NCBI RefSeq assembly: GCF_001625305.1
Contig: NW_017803909.1
Location: forward strand, 3,497,783-3,561,782
Direction: 5' to 3'
Length of the DNA: 64,000 nt
Origin: Branchiostoma belcheri
Taxonomy: Eukaryota > Chordata > Leptocardii > Amphioxiformes > Branchiostomatidae
Below the pieces are notes generated by a model, which was not told the DNA's origin, searched no databases, and saw only the letters and a program-made list of their open reading frames with translations. This document shows, piece after piece, positions 44,321-55,700 of this stretch (its first letter is position 1; each line of letters opens with the position of its first letter). Made by a program: the position numbers and the translations under genes.

Positions 44321-47300
44321 GCAGTTACAACTAAGCACTAGGGTTAGAGATACTGAGCTATGTTTAAGGAGGTAGATAGACTGCCGGAAACAAGCAACTG
44401 TCTGGCCTTGCCGGGGTTTTAAGAGATCCACGTAGGTTAAATTGAGCACAAGTTGCAATTATAGGTTAGCGGGGAGGGAGAAGGGGAGCGGCGGGCGAGC
44501 TCGGCACGTGAGCCGGAAATACGCTATTTTGGCTAATCCTGGTCGCTGTGCTTACCGCGCAGAAAAGGAGCACTTCGACAGGAGATGGATAGTGAGGTTT
44601 AAGGAAAGAAGCTTACACAGATATCACCTCTCGATCGGGATGCCGCAAAAAAAGGGCATCGCGCTTTTCAACCACTTCATAATGGATGATAGAAACAGTA
44701 CAATGACAAAGATGAGTTCTTTGCAAACACGAACTAATGAACAACTTCCGGCCGCCCTTTTCAGTTCTTAGCTATTCATTCTCTATAAATGTGTAAGCGA
44801 GTTCTAATGTATGGCCACTTGAGGGAGCAGAAACATAATTACTTGTGCTATTGTTTGTGCTAGGTTTGACCAGGTATCATGAATGACAGATTGTTAATCG
44901 ATAATCCTTGTTAGTAAAGCAAAAGAGCTTTAAAAAGCTGTCATCCTCTGCGTCATAGTCGTGAAGCATAAAACTGATACAGTCCCCGGCACCATCAACG
45001 GTTATACCCGTAATCTACAGAATTACCGGCCGCAGACGAAATGTCACTGTCACAGGAGTAGAAAGTATGCTGTGTCAGGTAATCGTCGGTGGTGATTTTC
45101 TGTTTCGGCGCGACCTGTCAGAAAGATGGCCCTTCTCTACGTCAGCGATAACCGCCCTCTGACGCAGGTGTACGGACCCGCACCTCTCAACCAATAGCTG
45201 TCGGATGGAATAATTGCTTAAACAGTGTGAGGCGCAACTACTTCAAACAAAGCACGTTCTTCCCGTACTCGCGTTTTAGAGCCAACACTAACGTTATCGA
45301 AGCAATCAGACGAATGCTCAGTCACCGAGGCGAAGAGAACTTCACAACTTGCCCAAAGGGGAACCACAAAAATGGACTCAATTGCGAGTCCACGCAGCGA
45401 GCCGTTCAGAGAGACCTTCCTTGACCTTGGTGCTGAAAGAAGTGTTTCTCCAACAGAAAACTCGATGCGTTGGCGGCGTGATGACCTTAGTGTCTTAAAG
45501 TCAGACTAACCCGATGATATCGATTTGTTAAAATGTCGCATTTCAGAAAAACCACCATCACGTGGCCCTATTGTTCTGGTCTGTCACACGCCGTGAAAAC
45601 GGCTATTGTTCCCGAATCCATCCCGTGTAAACACGAAAAGACAACCCGGGGAAACCTGTGTTCACCGACTCCGCCGTGCTTTCAATAGAGACCTTAAACA
45701 AAGGGGGATCCTTCTCGCGATACGTCAATAGCGTAATTATTGCCCCTGGATAGATCTACAACAAACTGCGTATTATCGGACTTTGTTCGCAGTAAGTGGC
45801 CGATGTGCCCGAATCCGTCACAACGTTTATACGGGGGGACAATTTGTGCAGATGTGCGGAGATCCTATTGTGAAGTCGAGAGTGTCAAGTGGTGTTGACT
45901 GAACCCATATGTTAGTAAACAGTGCACACGGAGCATGTCCTGCAGCCAGCCGGCGGGACATGAGCTCCCCTCCCGGCAGTGGTTTGGCCCATCACAGCTG
46001 ACAGATGGTTCGAGCAAACGACGCCCCCGTTCGGTACCTGCAGGAGTCGGGCCGCCGATTTATCGTCAATGGTGCAAAAATGTCGACGGGAAAGTGGGAA
46101 ATTCAATAGCACATAAGATGACGTTAATGACACTTAATCTTTTTCCTTTAGCCTTATTCAGACCAGTCAATCATTTAACATAACCATTGAATCTTTTAAA
46201 GCAGAGGGTTTGGTAAACTGGTGAATGTTTCTTTCATCGATCTGAACTGCAGTCACTGATTACTGTCATTACGCTTTGGTGAAAACATGGACTAATCTTG
46301 GAAATTTACCAAAACAGTGATTCCCATTCACTCAGAGAAATCCCACGCATTGCTGGTGTTACATTCTTTAAGCGTAGGAACCCTTTATTCTGAATATTGC
46401 CTTTGGCAAAGGATGACACGAAAGGCTCTAAAGTTTCGCCTACTGCATGAAGATACAGTGAGTTCGCCTACTCGCAACAGGTTTGGCGGAGGGGCTGGTG
46501 GGTAATTCCTGCCGGCTCTACTGAAGTACCTTCGTCAATGCCAATCGCTTGATGGGCGGTGAGTCAGTGCAGGGATGTTGATGAATGACCTGTTTCTGTG
46601 CAAGTAAAAGCGCGCAGATCTTGAGATATACCGTACGTCAGTAGTGGCACACGTATACCCGTTGTCTCATCTCTCGGCGAAGTTCTCGCTGTAAAACAGA
46701 TGAGAAATTTCCGCGCTATCGGTTCACGGTAGTGTAGGCAAGTTGGGTCCCACTGCATCAAGGCAATTCCAATTTCAGTGACGGTGCCCTCTATTTCGAT
46801 CCTCATATTCGTTTATCTTGTACGGGGAAGAGGAGCTCTCCAAGCCTTCGAAAATCGATAGGCAATATTGTATCCCAACGACCCAGCGTTTCCCGTTTGC
46901 ACGAACACTGCCAGAACGACTTGTGCGTCCTGGCGGCTGACAGTTTTTGCCACCACCCTATTTGTACCTACTTTGCATGTGGAAAATTGGGAAAATAACG
47001 TGAAGAGATGGATGGGGTTGGGGCCGCCCACCGCCGATTGTAAAGCGCTGAGATAGCGGGTAGGGCACACGTTCGTATTCAACTGGTGCGCCGCTGCTGG
47101 AAAATATACGTTGTTGCAGTCCCAGAAGAGGGTTGCTAACAAAGAAGCACGTCACTCGAAACAATGCAGCACTCCGCCCTATCTGGAGACCGCGTTCGAG
47201 GTTGAGCTTCGTCACGCTAGCCCAGAGAGGAGCTCCTCGGGTTGGAACAACAGGTGTCCCGGGAACCAACAGGTTGAGCGGCCCGCGCAGGCCTGATCAA

Positions 47301-47970
47301 GGCGGGTAAGGAATAATCTCTGGGTAGGATAGGAGCCGGATCGGGAGGGGGATGTCAGCGCGCGGGGAAGACCTGACCAACCGGCCTGGGAAATAGGAGA
47401 TAGGATGCCGGCTGTGATGGTCCAGTCACCGCACCACAGGGATGAAAATGTCGGGCAAATAGTCCCCCGTCAATTTTGGTAGACAAAAGTTGCTGCGGGT
47501 AGCAAAACGGTGTAATTTAGTTATCAAGAAGTATCGAGTGAGCGGGATAGGTATTTGGGGCCGCGGGCTTATTGTGTAAACGCGCACACGCTCCGTGAGT
47601 CATTCCTAATAAGTCCAATTACAACAAAAGAGCAAATTCATTAGTCAATGCCTAGGCCACGGTTCCTATTGGAGGAAGGCTGTTGTGCCATAAGTATGAG
47701 ATAACGGTGCTGCACCGGAGGTGTTGCCACGGGCGCTAGCCGCTATTTGTTCTTCCCTGGAGCTGCCCGCGCCCCCTCCACCGGTCGCGCGGGCTTGACT
47801 GACACAAACCACGCCTCACTGCAGCGGGACTGACAGCTCGGGTGCTCCCGCCCCTAATTCATCTTGAAATTTGAATTAACTCATACAAACTAAACGTTTT
47901 TGTTTGCTAATTTCACCCCCGACTCTCCAGGGGCCCTTGATGGATTAAACTTAAGCATTTCCATTTGCAG
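44321..47970. other. Upstream DNA of Scratch
   Basis: GC-richer and CpG-bearing than the NUDT21 introns, with no convincing exon. It includes a CCAAT-type motif in inverted form (CCTATTGG) near 47667 and several scattered E-boxes. It is likely to contain control elements of Scratch. The open frames here are short and lack motifs. Confidence 0.5.
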
Positions 47971-47973
47971 TCA

Positions 47974-48032
47974 CACCTGATCTACGCGGCGGCTGCTCAG
48001 TATAAATCTCTCTCGCACTCAGGTGGTGGTTA
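47974..48032 (+). promoter_or_regulatory. Scratch core promoter: TATA box flanked by two E-boxes
   Basis: TATAAAT at 48001-48007 lies 31 bases before an initiator-like TTAGTCG (A at 48032), giving a 5' UTR of about 52 bases. CACCTG at 47974-47979 and CAGGTG at 48020-48025 flank the TATA box. The second lies between the TATA box and the start site. Both match the hexamer that Scratch and Snail proteins recognise, so autoregulation is possible. Confidence 0.7.
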
Positions 48033-48083
48033 GTCGGACCCGGAACTCGGCAGGCCCAGTCTCGCGCAGGAACTTCAGCAGTC

Positions 48084-48231
48084 ATGCCGCGGTCGTTCCT
48101 CGTCAAGAAAGTCAAGGCGGAGGAGTGCAGCTACCCGGCTGCCGCCCTGCACCCCGGCCCGGGCATGGCGCAGACCTGCATGCCCAGACCACCGCAGAAC
48201 GGACAGAGCCTCACCGTGCGACTCAGTAACG
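48084..48231 (+). CDS. Scrt: Scratch exon 1 (coding part)
   Basis: Forty-nine codons plus one base, starting with the SNAG motif and ending before the donor GTACGT. A short SNAG exon separated from the finger exon is typical of this superfamily. Confidence 0.93.
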
Positions 48232-49852
48232 GTACGTGTTTGTGTTTTCCTTTGTCGTTCTTCCGGGAATGCGGAATGCGTACCCGTAACCTAACCCTCC
48301 TATGTTGCTCATGTATGTTTGGTATGTTATGGCTTTAATATATTGTGAGATTATTTTGTGTTTTCCCATTTTTTGCACATTAGACGATATCACAGGATTT
48401 GCTATGAGTTAATTTTTTGCTTTGACTCCATTATTTTATCAATGAACGATGACTGGCCGCTGACTGGGTTACGCAGCGCCGCCCTGTAATATCCATTGCA
48501 TCATCTGTTGATGCCGCTGTTGTAGCAGGAATATCCATAGTATTACGCCGCTCCTGATCCAGCAATAGGCTAAATGCTTTGTCAACCGCACGCGTTGAAG
48601 TGCGCCGCTGATTAAAATACGCCTGGGTTTGTTTACAGAGGATATAATCTGTAGAGCGGCAAACCGTACTTGAGATCCAATGTTTGTTATGGGGCATTAC
48701 AGTCAGCAAACACTTGAGTGAATGGCAACGGCTCTGCTGTGAGTGTGTACGGAAGTAATATTGGCTTCCTCTCGCATGTTCAGACGATCGGTGTCCCAGG
48801 GCAGGGTTCTCTCACTTAGTACTTTATTCTGCTTCATTCAGGCCTTTGTGCTGGCCGGTTTATTTTCCGCTTCGCGCGGCAGAATGGCGATCATTGTCCG
48901 CCGATGATCATCATGAATAAGAATTCCCGACGTACCCGCCTCTTCATCAAACGGCATAGTAGTCAGCCATTCATTCCGGTCTGGTCCCCTGTTAGGGGCT
49001 CAATCACCTAGTGTAAACACCGCATGCTGATTCCTTCCTTTGCTCTTTTCTGCAGGTTACATCCACGACTACATCCCGCCGGTGTACCCGCAGGATGCCG
49101 TGGACTGTCAGCAGAACGTCACGGCGACGGGGAACGGGACAATGGTCTATGACATACGGGCGACGGCGAATGACCCTCCGCCCCCGCTGCCGTCCCATCC
49201 GCACGCGCCCGCACAGGAGTACGTCAAACCGCAGAACTACCCGACAATACACGACCAGACCAGCGTCGCAGACATGCAGGACATGCAGGACATACAGAAC
49301 ATGAACAAAGTGCAGCAGCAGCAGAACTCGACAAAAACTGTGGGATATATCCAGTGCGACGCGTTTTACATTACGGACGGACGGTCCCGCAGGAAAAACG
49401 GTGAGTCCCCGGCACGGGCCCAGCGGTACACGTGTAACGAGTGTGGGAAGCAGTACGCCACATCGTCCAACCTGTCGCGCCACAAGCAGACGCATCGACC
49501 GCTGGACTCTAAGCTGGCCAAGACGTGTCCGACGTGCGGGAAGGTGTACGTGTCCATGCCGGCACTGTCCATGCATGTTCTGACGCATCAACTCTCGCAC
49601 AAGTGCGATATCTGCAACAAGGCCTTCTCCCGTCCATGGCTCCTGCAGGGCCACATGCGCTCACACACCGGAGAGAAGCCCTTCGGCTGCGCCCACTGCG
49701 GCAAGGCCTTCGCCGACCGTTCCAACCTGCGGGCGCACATGCAGACTCACTCCGCCTTCAAGCAGTACAAGTGTAAGCGCTGCAACAAATCCTTCGCACT
49801 CAAGTCGTACCTCAACAAGCATTACGAATCTGCATGCTTTAAGCAACAGTAG
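48084..49852 (+). CDS. Scrt: Scratch-family zinc-finger transcriptional repressor, two exons
   Basis: Nuclear DNA-binding repressor of the Snail/Scratch superfamily. Family members bind CAGGTG E-boxes and act in neural differentiation. Joining 48084-48231 to 49056-49852 gives 314 residues. Seen: N-terminal SNAG motif MPRSFLVKK (co-repressor recruitment in this family); a low-complexity middle with PPPP and QQQQ runs; and five zinc fingers at 176-196, 207-227, 233-253, 261-281 and 289-310. The first four are C2H2 and the last ends H-x4-C, as in relatives. The stretch [10 protein letters not shown] through [20 protein letters not shown] and the end [14 protein letters not shown] are diagnostic of Scratch rather than Snail. 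The SNAG motif requires the start at 48084. The protein ends soon after the last finger, and no AATAAA was found within about 1.6 kb. Confidence 0.96.
48232..49055 (+). other. Scratch intron
   Basis: An 824-base intron with donor GTACGT and acceptor TTTTCTGCAG. No other feature was recognised. Confidence 0.9.
49056..49852 (+). CDS. Scrt: Scratch exon 2
   Basis: Completes G50 and encodes the middle region and all five zinc fingers, ending at TAG (49850-49852). The region is strongly GC-rich, and the open frames on the opposite strand are shadows of it. Confidence 0.96.
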
Positions 49853-52236
49853 CATTAAGGAAATACTAAACGTCCGTTCACTTCCACATGCATACACATA
49901 TATCTATTCCCGACAGGAATCTAGTTCTTCCAACAAACTAGGAATAGAAAAATCTATAGTGGGGCTGGGACCAAAAGTGGACCATGTGCATGCATGGCCA
50001 ATAAGGGCTTGGTCTGTTTTGACCTGTTAGACCCTGGTGTATGAGCAAACCTGGCTGTACTCTCATGATTGCAACCAGTGGGCCCCGCAGCTACAGGTTT
50101 CGATTCGGGAGCGAACAAAGACAGTGTTACGGGCTGGGGGATTCGGCGGGGTAATAACTGGCGAATTCTAGATTAATGTCTCCCATTACCCTGTCAAGAT
50201 GGCGTCCGAAAATAATCCAATAGCAAATTTTGTAGTGCAAGAATAATAGTAATGGGAAACATTGTATATAGTACTGGTGAGTCATGTTGGTGTGTTACAA
50301 TTGCTTACAATGTTAGATATACTTAGGACCGATTCCTCTCTGTTTCATGCAGCTTAGAACAAAGCACGAGGACGCTACAGTACAATGACTTGTACCCAGC
50401 GAGACGGGCTCTACTTGATTACACATGCAACAGCCGTCAGCAGGGAAATACGGGGTCTAATGTTAGATTTTCTAATTTATTCTATTACCTCTCTAATCTA
50501 TTCTATAGCACATTTGCCGAAAGCAGGAGTGTTACAGTGTTAGCCCTGACGCGGGGACCTGTGTTACATTGATGTTTCGTTGTACAGAATCGCAGCTTTG
50601 CGATGTAAAACTCGGAGTCAGAAAAAAAATTGCAACATGTTGATGCCTGCAGCTTTAAATCGTCTTCAGACGGCACGCCGCTCGTCCTAGGGACCATAAA
50701 TAGCAATCAAAGATGACGTTTTTGTATGACTCAGGCCGGGAGAGTGCAACGCGCCGTGATGCGATGATGCAGATACGGCAAAGCACGGCGTTTATCAAAA
50801 AGTCGAGCGGCGTCTAGGTGTGTAACAGGTAGTCTGTAATCTAACAGGTAGCAGCGGGGAGGGGTGATAGCTCTCCGCGCTTGTGGACTATGTCAAACCG
50901 TGTGAAGGGAAATGTTAATAACGCCCTTTCTCTTCTTGGCACGCACGCCATGCAAAATTCATGCCCTCTAATTGATTGAAAGAGGTCGTAACGTTCATTC
51001 TGCTATTGATTCGGATTGTGGGAGGGCTTCGCACGCCCACCCCCTTCAAATCAACGCCGTTCCTATCACGATAGAGCTCACCCCTCTCCGCACTATGGTG
51101 TCTTTTCTTAGCCAAGGATGACCACTACAATCATTCCATCTGTGTGTCAGATACCATGTGAACATTTGTGCAATTCTGTGACGTACCAGTGGAGTTTCTG
51201 TGCAATGCAGTAATGATAATATTATTCTTTATATGACACGATACGATAGAATGTAAATGATGAATGTGTGACAATGATTTATAAGTTCTGTATAGCAACA
51301 GGAGCTAGCCTCCGACCCAGTCTTCCCTATCTCTGCGACACAGTACCAAGCCATTCACTATTTTAATCAACTGTACCTACATGTGCGGTGATACATAGAA
51401 TAGCAAATCTCTGTGATTGAAGGGAGAAGTCCACGGGGACCGACTTTGTCATTATCTTCGCAATCATCAAGGGGCCAGGCAAAGGGACTCACCGCTATCT
51501 TTTTTGTAACCAATTCTGTGAATCAACAGTTTCAATGCAAAAGATAGACATTTTTTTACAAAACCTTTCATTTTTCGTTTCTCACTTGCACATATTTGAT
51601 GTAAGATTAACTGAACCAAACGGATATGCTCAGCTTTAGTGTTGCTTAGACTTCTCTTTGTAAGCTTAAATCTTTTTTCGCCCTCTTTGTTTTTCCGATA
51701 CAACCGTTTCCAATCTAAATGATTGAAGCAGTGTAATTCACATCACGCCTATTGATGGCTATGTCGATCCTATGATATCACAATGGGATGCCATTCTAAC
51801 GTACTTGTATGCACGTTAGGGCTCTTCCAACGTAGGTTGATATATGCAATATAAACTTCTATGTCACCACTCTGTATTTACCGAAGGCGTTTGAAATGTG
51901 TTTAGTAAGCAATACAGGGACTGGCATCTCTATTGTGACGTCACGTTGTTGCGACCCTCCCCCCGAAGGTTACTGGTCGGTCCCCGTGCCCTGACAGAAG
52001 GGAGAGTTGATCTCTCGGTTGTTAATAATGTATGTGTCTGTCTCCAGACCGACTATTTGCCATCTCTGTACTGACGGCAGATTTAGTAAAACAGACGGAC
52101 GTCTATAAACCACACACTGTCTCTTACTTCATAACTGTGTCTGGTGTCTCCACGTTAAGCCCCCGAGTCTTTAGCCATAGACTACCGCACGTGATTAATG
52201 TATTGCAGTGTTACCGGTGCATTGAACTGTTTCCAA
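49853..52236. other. Downstream DNA of Scratch, first part
   Basis: Presumably begins with the Scratch 3' UTR. No canonical polyadenylation signal was found up to about 51400. A small inverted pair, CTAACGT/ACGTTAG, occurs near 51796-51819. No gene was recognised. Confidence 0.5.
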
Positions 52237-52703
52237 ACAAAGATTTTAGTTTTTTTTACCACCGTATGATCTGCAAACATGGTTTAAAAGTACTGCAACC
52301 ACTTTACAAACAACAAAAATTATTGGTATCATTTTATGATATTCTCCATTACATATGTTCCAACAGAGATTTTAGTTTTTACCACCGTAGATCTGCAAAC
52401 TTAGTTTAGAAGTACTGCTATCACTTTGCAAACAACAAAGAGTATTAGTATGATTTTATGATATTCTCCATAACATTTAGTGAAAATGAGTATTGTCCTG
52501 TCCTGTATTTGTCCTCTGCGTTGGTGGCAGCATAAAATAAGTTGGAATAGCTTGAGTGTGCCGTCACCAGGTCCAATCATAAAATATTGGAATATAAAAG
52601 AAAGAATTTACCACTGTATCTGCAAACTTGGTGAAGTACTGCTATCACTTTGCAAACAAGAAAGACTAATAGTATGATTTTATGATATTCTCCATAACAT
52701 TTG
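52237..52703. repeat. Degenerate tandem repeat, ~120-bp unit
   Basis: Three related units at about 52237-52354, 52363-52477 and 52599-52703 share ACCACYGTA-GATCTGCAAAC, a TACTGC-A-CACTTTRCAAAC core and TTTTATGATATTCTCCAT. The 121 bases between the second and third are not recognisably similar but keep the period, as if one unit had decayed or been replaced. No long open frame runs through it. Confidence 0.85.
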
Positions 52704-55700
52704 CCGGTCCAGGGAAAGAAGGAAAATACTATAGCGAATTCGAAATGGAAAATACAATGGTGTCACACCCAATCATTTCAAGTTTTGGCATTGACCTGTG
52801 TTCTGTGGCAACTATGGCCGACAAGAAAGCCATGTTGCATGCCTTCCTTTTGTGGAACAAAACTCTTTCATCTTAATGCCTCCTGAAGGTTAACAACAGT
52901 GCTGATATATTGGCTATTCAGTTGAGTGATCGATGAATCGGGAGGGCGGGTCCCTCCTTTGCTGCATGATATTTGAAAAGACAATTGCGAGGACCCAGTA
53001 GGCCCAGTGATGGGATGAATTTATTATAGGCTGCGCGATGAATGAGTGAAAAACAGATGGCATTCTTCTAGACATGACATGCGGGACGGTTGAACGTCTT
53101 TACCGAGTGAAGGAATCTTCGCTGAAGCTAAGACGGAGACAGATGGGCCCTTGCCGTGATGCCGTGAGTTCGGAACGTGCCTGCTGACGCAACAGATGGG
53201 CAGGAAAATCACCTGCTGTCTTTGAAATCAATGTCACAGCGCGGGGAAAACCGTCATAATTTCATCAAGTATAAACTACAGAGGCGAGGAACGGAAACGC
53301 TCAAAATTCTCAAATCTTAGAGCAATTTACACGAGATTTTTTTACTGGAGAGAAAATTCGACAGACGTCAGTGCACTGTACTGTACAGCACAGATAAAAT
53401 GATAATAGCATACACAACACCCACACCAACGGCAATATGTCGTACATGTACCGTTCTGAATAACACAGTAACAGAGCATCAATCACATTATAAACGCTTT
53501 GCAATTCTGACACGTTGATACAGCACAGGATGTGAGATATTCCCTCTATGATGATGTACTTGAGAGAAGAATTAAGGGATTGTCTGGGAAAGCCACATCC
53601 TTGACGTTTGTTGATATGGTGACGTCAGCACTCCTACAGTTCAGGGTGTGTCCGATGTCGTGCAAATTTGAGATTATTCCCGCTTTTCTCACGTTAGCAA
53701 GGACAAAACTCAAACACGTCATAACCAACTAAAAAGTCATTGATAATGGCTTAACTTCAAGGCCTCAAGTCGCCCATAAGTCTTGAAAATGTCATATATT
53801 GTCAACCGTCTATTCTATGCAACAAGGTATAAACCTTACAGAATTATAAGGGTTTGTATCGAGCATAACACAATGGGGGATGTGGACGTCGTAAACATAA
53901 ACCCAAAAATAGAACACGTAACCAGTGTAAACAAATAACTGAACGGTATCTATGAAACAACGTTAAAGGAAAAAGCTCACGGAGACTTTAAATCAGCTTG
54001 GTATTGCTCCATGGCTTACAGTTAAGTGTGCTAGAATGGTTCTCTTTTTCGGAGAAAAAAATACCGTGTATTAAAACAGAGATCCCGAGACTTCGTCTCA
54101 AGAGACAGAGGAGTCTTAAGGATCGATAGGCCCCTGCCCCTCCCGAAGGCCATCTCGTCTTTTCTCACCCTGACTGTCAAGACGTTGATCAGACAGGTGG
54201 CAAGGTGATGGTATTTAAGTTTATGGTCCAGTATTGTTTCGCTGTAGGCTACAACACGTCAAACTTTACCTTGACAAATTTGGGCCAAATTGAATGATTG
54301 ACGCCCATTGAACCGGGCCCTTGGATAGCACGAATGCTGAAAAGGTTGGCTGAACCCGTATGTGCTGAGGAAACCTGGAAGAGAAGGCCAGATTCCCGGG
54401 CACGGACAACAGTTGCACAGCAACAGGCTAAACACGGTATAGCGCGCACGCACTCTTGAGGCAGACCTATGCATGCACGAACCCGGGGGACCTGTCCAGG
54501 GGCCTGGTGGAAAATGGCTTCCGCCCAACATCGCATGCAACTGGTAACCAAACAGAACAATAAAGCTCCGATGATTGTTTTGTGTTCTCCCGGCGGATTC
54601 CCGGCGTTACAAGGCGCCGATCGATCGGGACACGCGACTCAGAAAGGCGCCGTAACACGTGGATGGGTTTATAGAAATATCGGTTTATCCGGTAATCACG
54701 GGAACCGTGGCTCGCAGATGCTGTTTTTCTGATGATGCGCTCGATAGGCCGCGAAGTGCTCTTTCCCGGTACTCAGAGAGGCAAGGAGGCTATCATTATA
54801 CGGTATTCTCGGAAAACAAGTCGGAAATATAGTCGCAACATGCATCTATATGACGCTTACAATGGTCTACAACGTTTGACGCAAATAATTCTGTAATGTA
54901 CGTGTGCACGTAAAAGCGTTTTTCTCTCTGCTTGAAAGGTTTAGATAATCCTCACAGAATCAGTTCTTCATGTCTATTATACAAGCCATTATTCATGACA
55001 TAATAACTAGGGTGAATGAAGGGCAGAGAACATGAGGTTCAGACAAGTTCAAACGCGATGTCGTTAATTTCTTTTCGTCCCTAAATCCATCAGTTATGTG
55101 CTCTAGACCAACGCTAAATGTAAAGGGGAGACTGAGAGAAACACAAGTGGGCGGAAATGAGGACTCCAAATCCTCACAGTGACTGGAGCCGCTACTCCAG
55201 ACGACAATCACTCAAGAGTAACAAGAAAATAACAGGTGTCTTGACTACGATTTCTGCAGGTAAAACAAAGGATGGATTGGGAGAATCACGGTTAAGCACA
55301 GACATTGAGAACAGGGATTAGAAACTCCGGCGCCCGACAAGCAAGTGCGCGTGGTACATAAGAGATTTGGTGGCGGTAGTCAAGCCGTCAGCAACATTTC
55401 TGAGCTGGGGCGAGAGAGTGAAAAATGACTATGTTTGAAGAAGTTTTAATATGTCTTAAGAGCTAAGACTCAGAGGAATCCAAGAAGATATTTCTTTGTA
55501 GAAGAAATTGCGTCTGAGCCTCGGCGGTCTACGTAAAGACGAAAAACTCGTCCGTTGAAAGCTTCCGTTTGTCATATGATGCACCTGTAGGTGAAGTCTT
55601 TCCCCAAACGTGTGCGTTCGCTTTATGAATGCATGTTATTGTCCCTTTGGAGTGCTGTTATTACAATGAAAGTGTAATCAGTCAATTCAATGTTTACTGA

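Noticed and set aside
44442..44771. 109-residue frame after the orphan first exon
   Set aside because: No motif, and it lies in what would be the intron after the donor at 44315. No acceptor precedes it convincingly.
49004..49654. 216-residue minus-strand frame over Scratch exon 2
   Set aside because: It is a shadow of the zinc-finger coding exon on the other strand, produced by high GC content.
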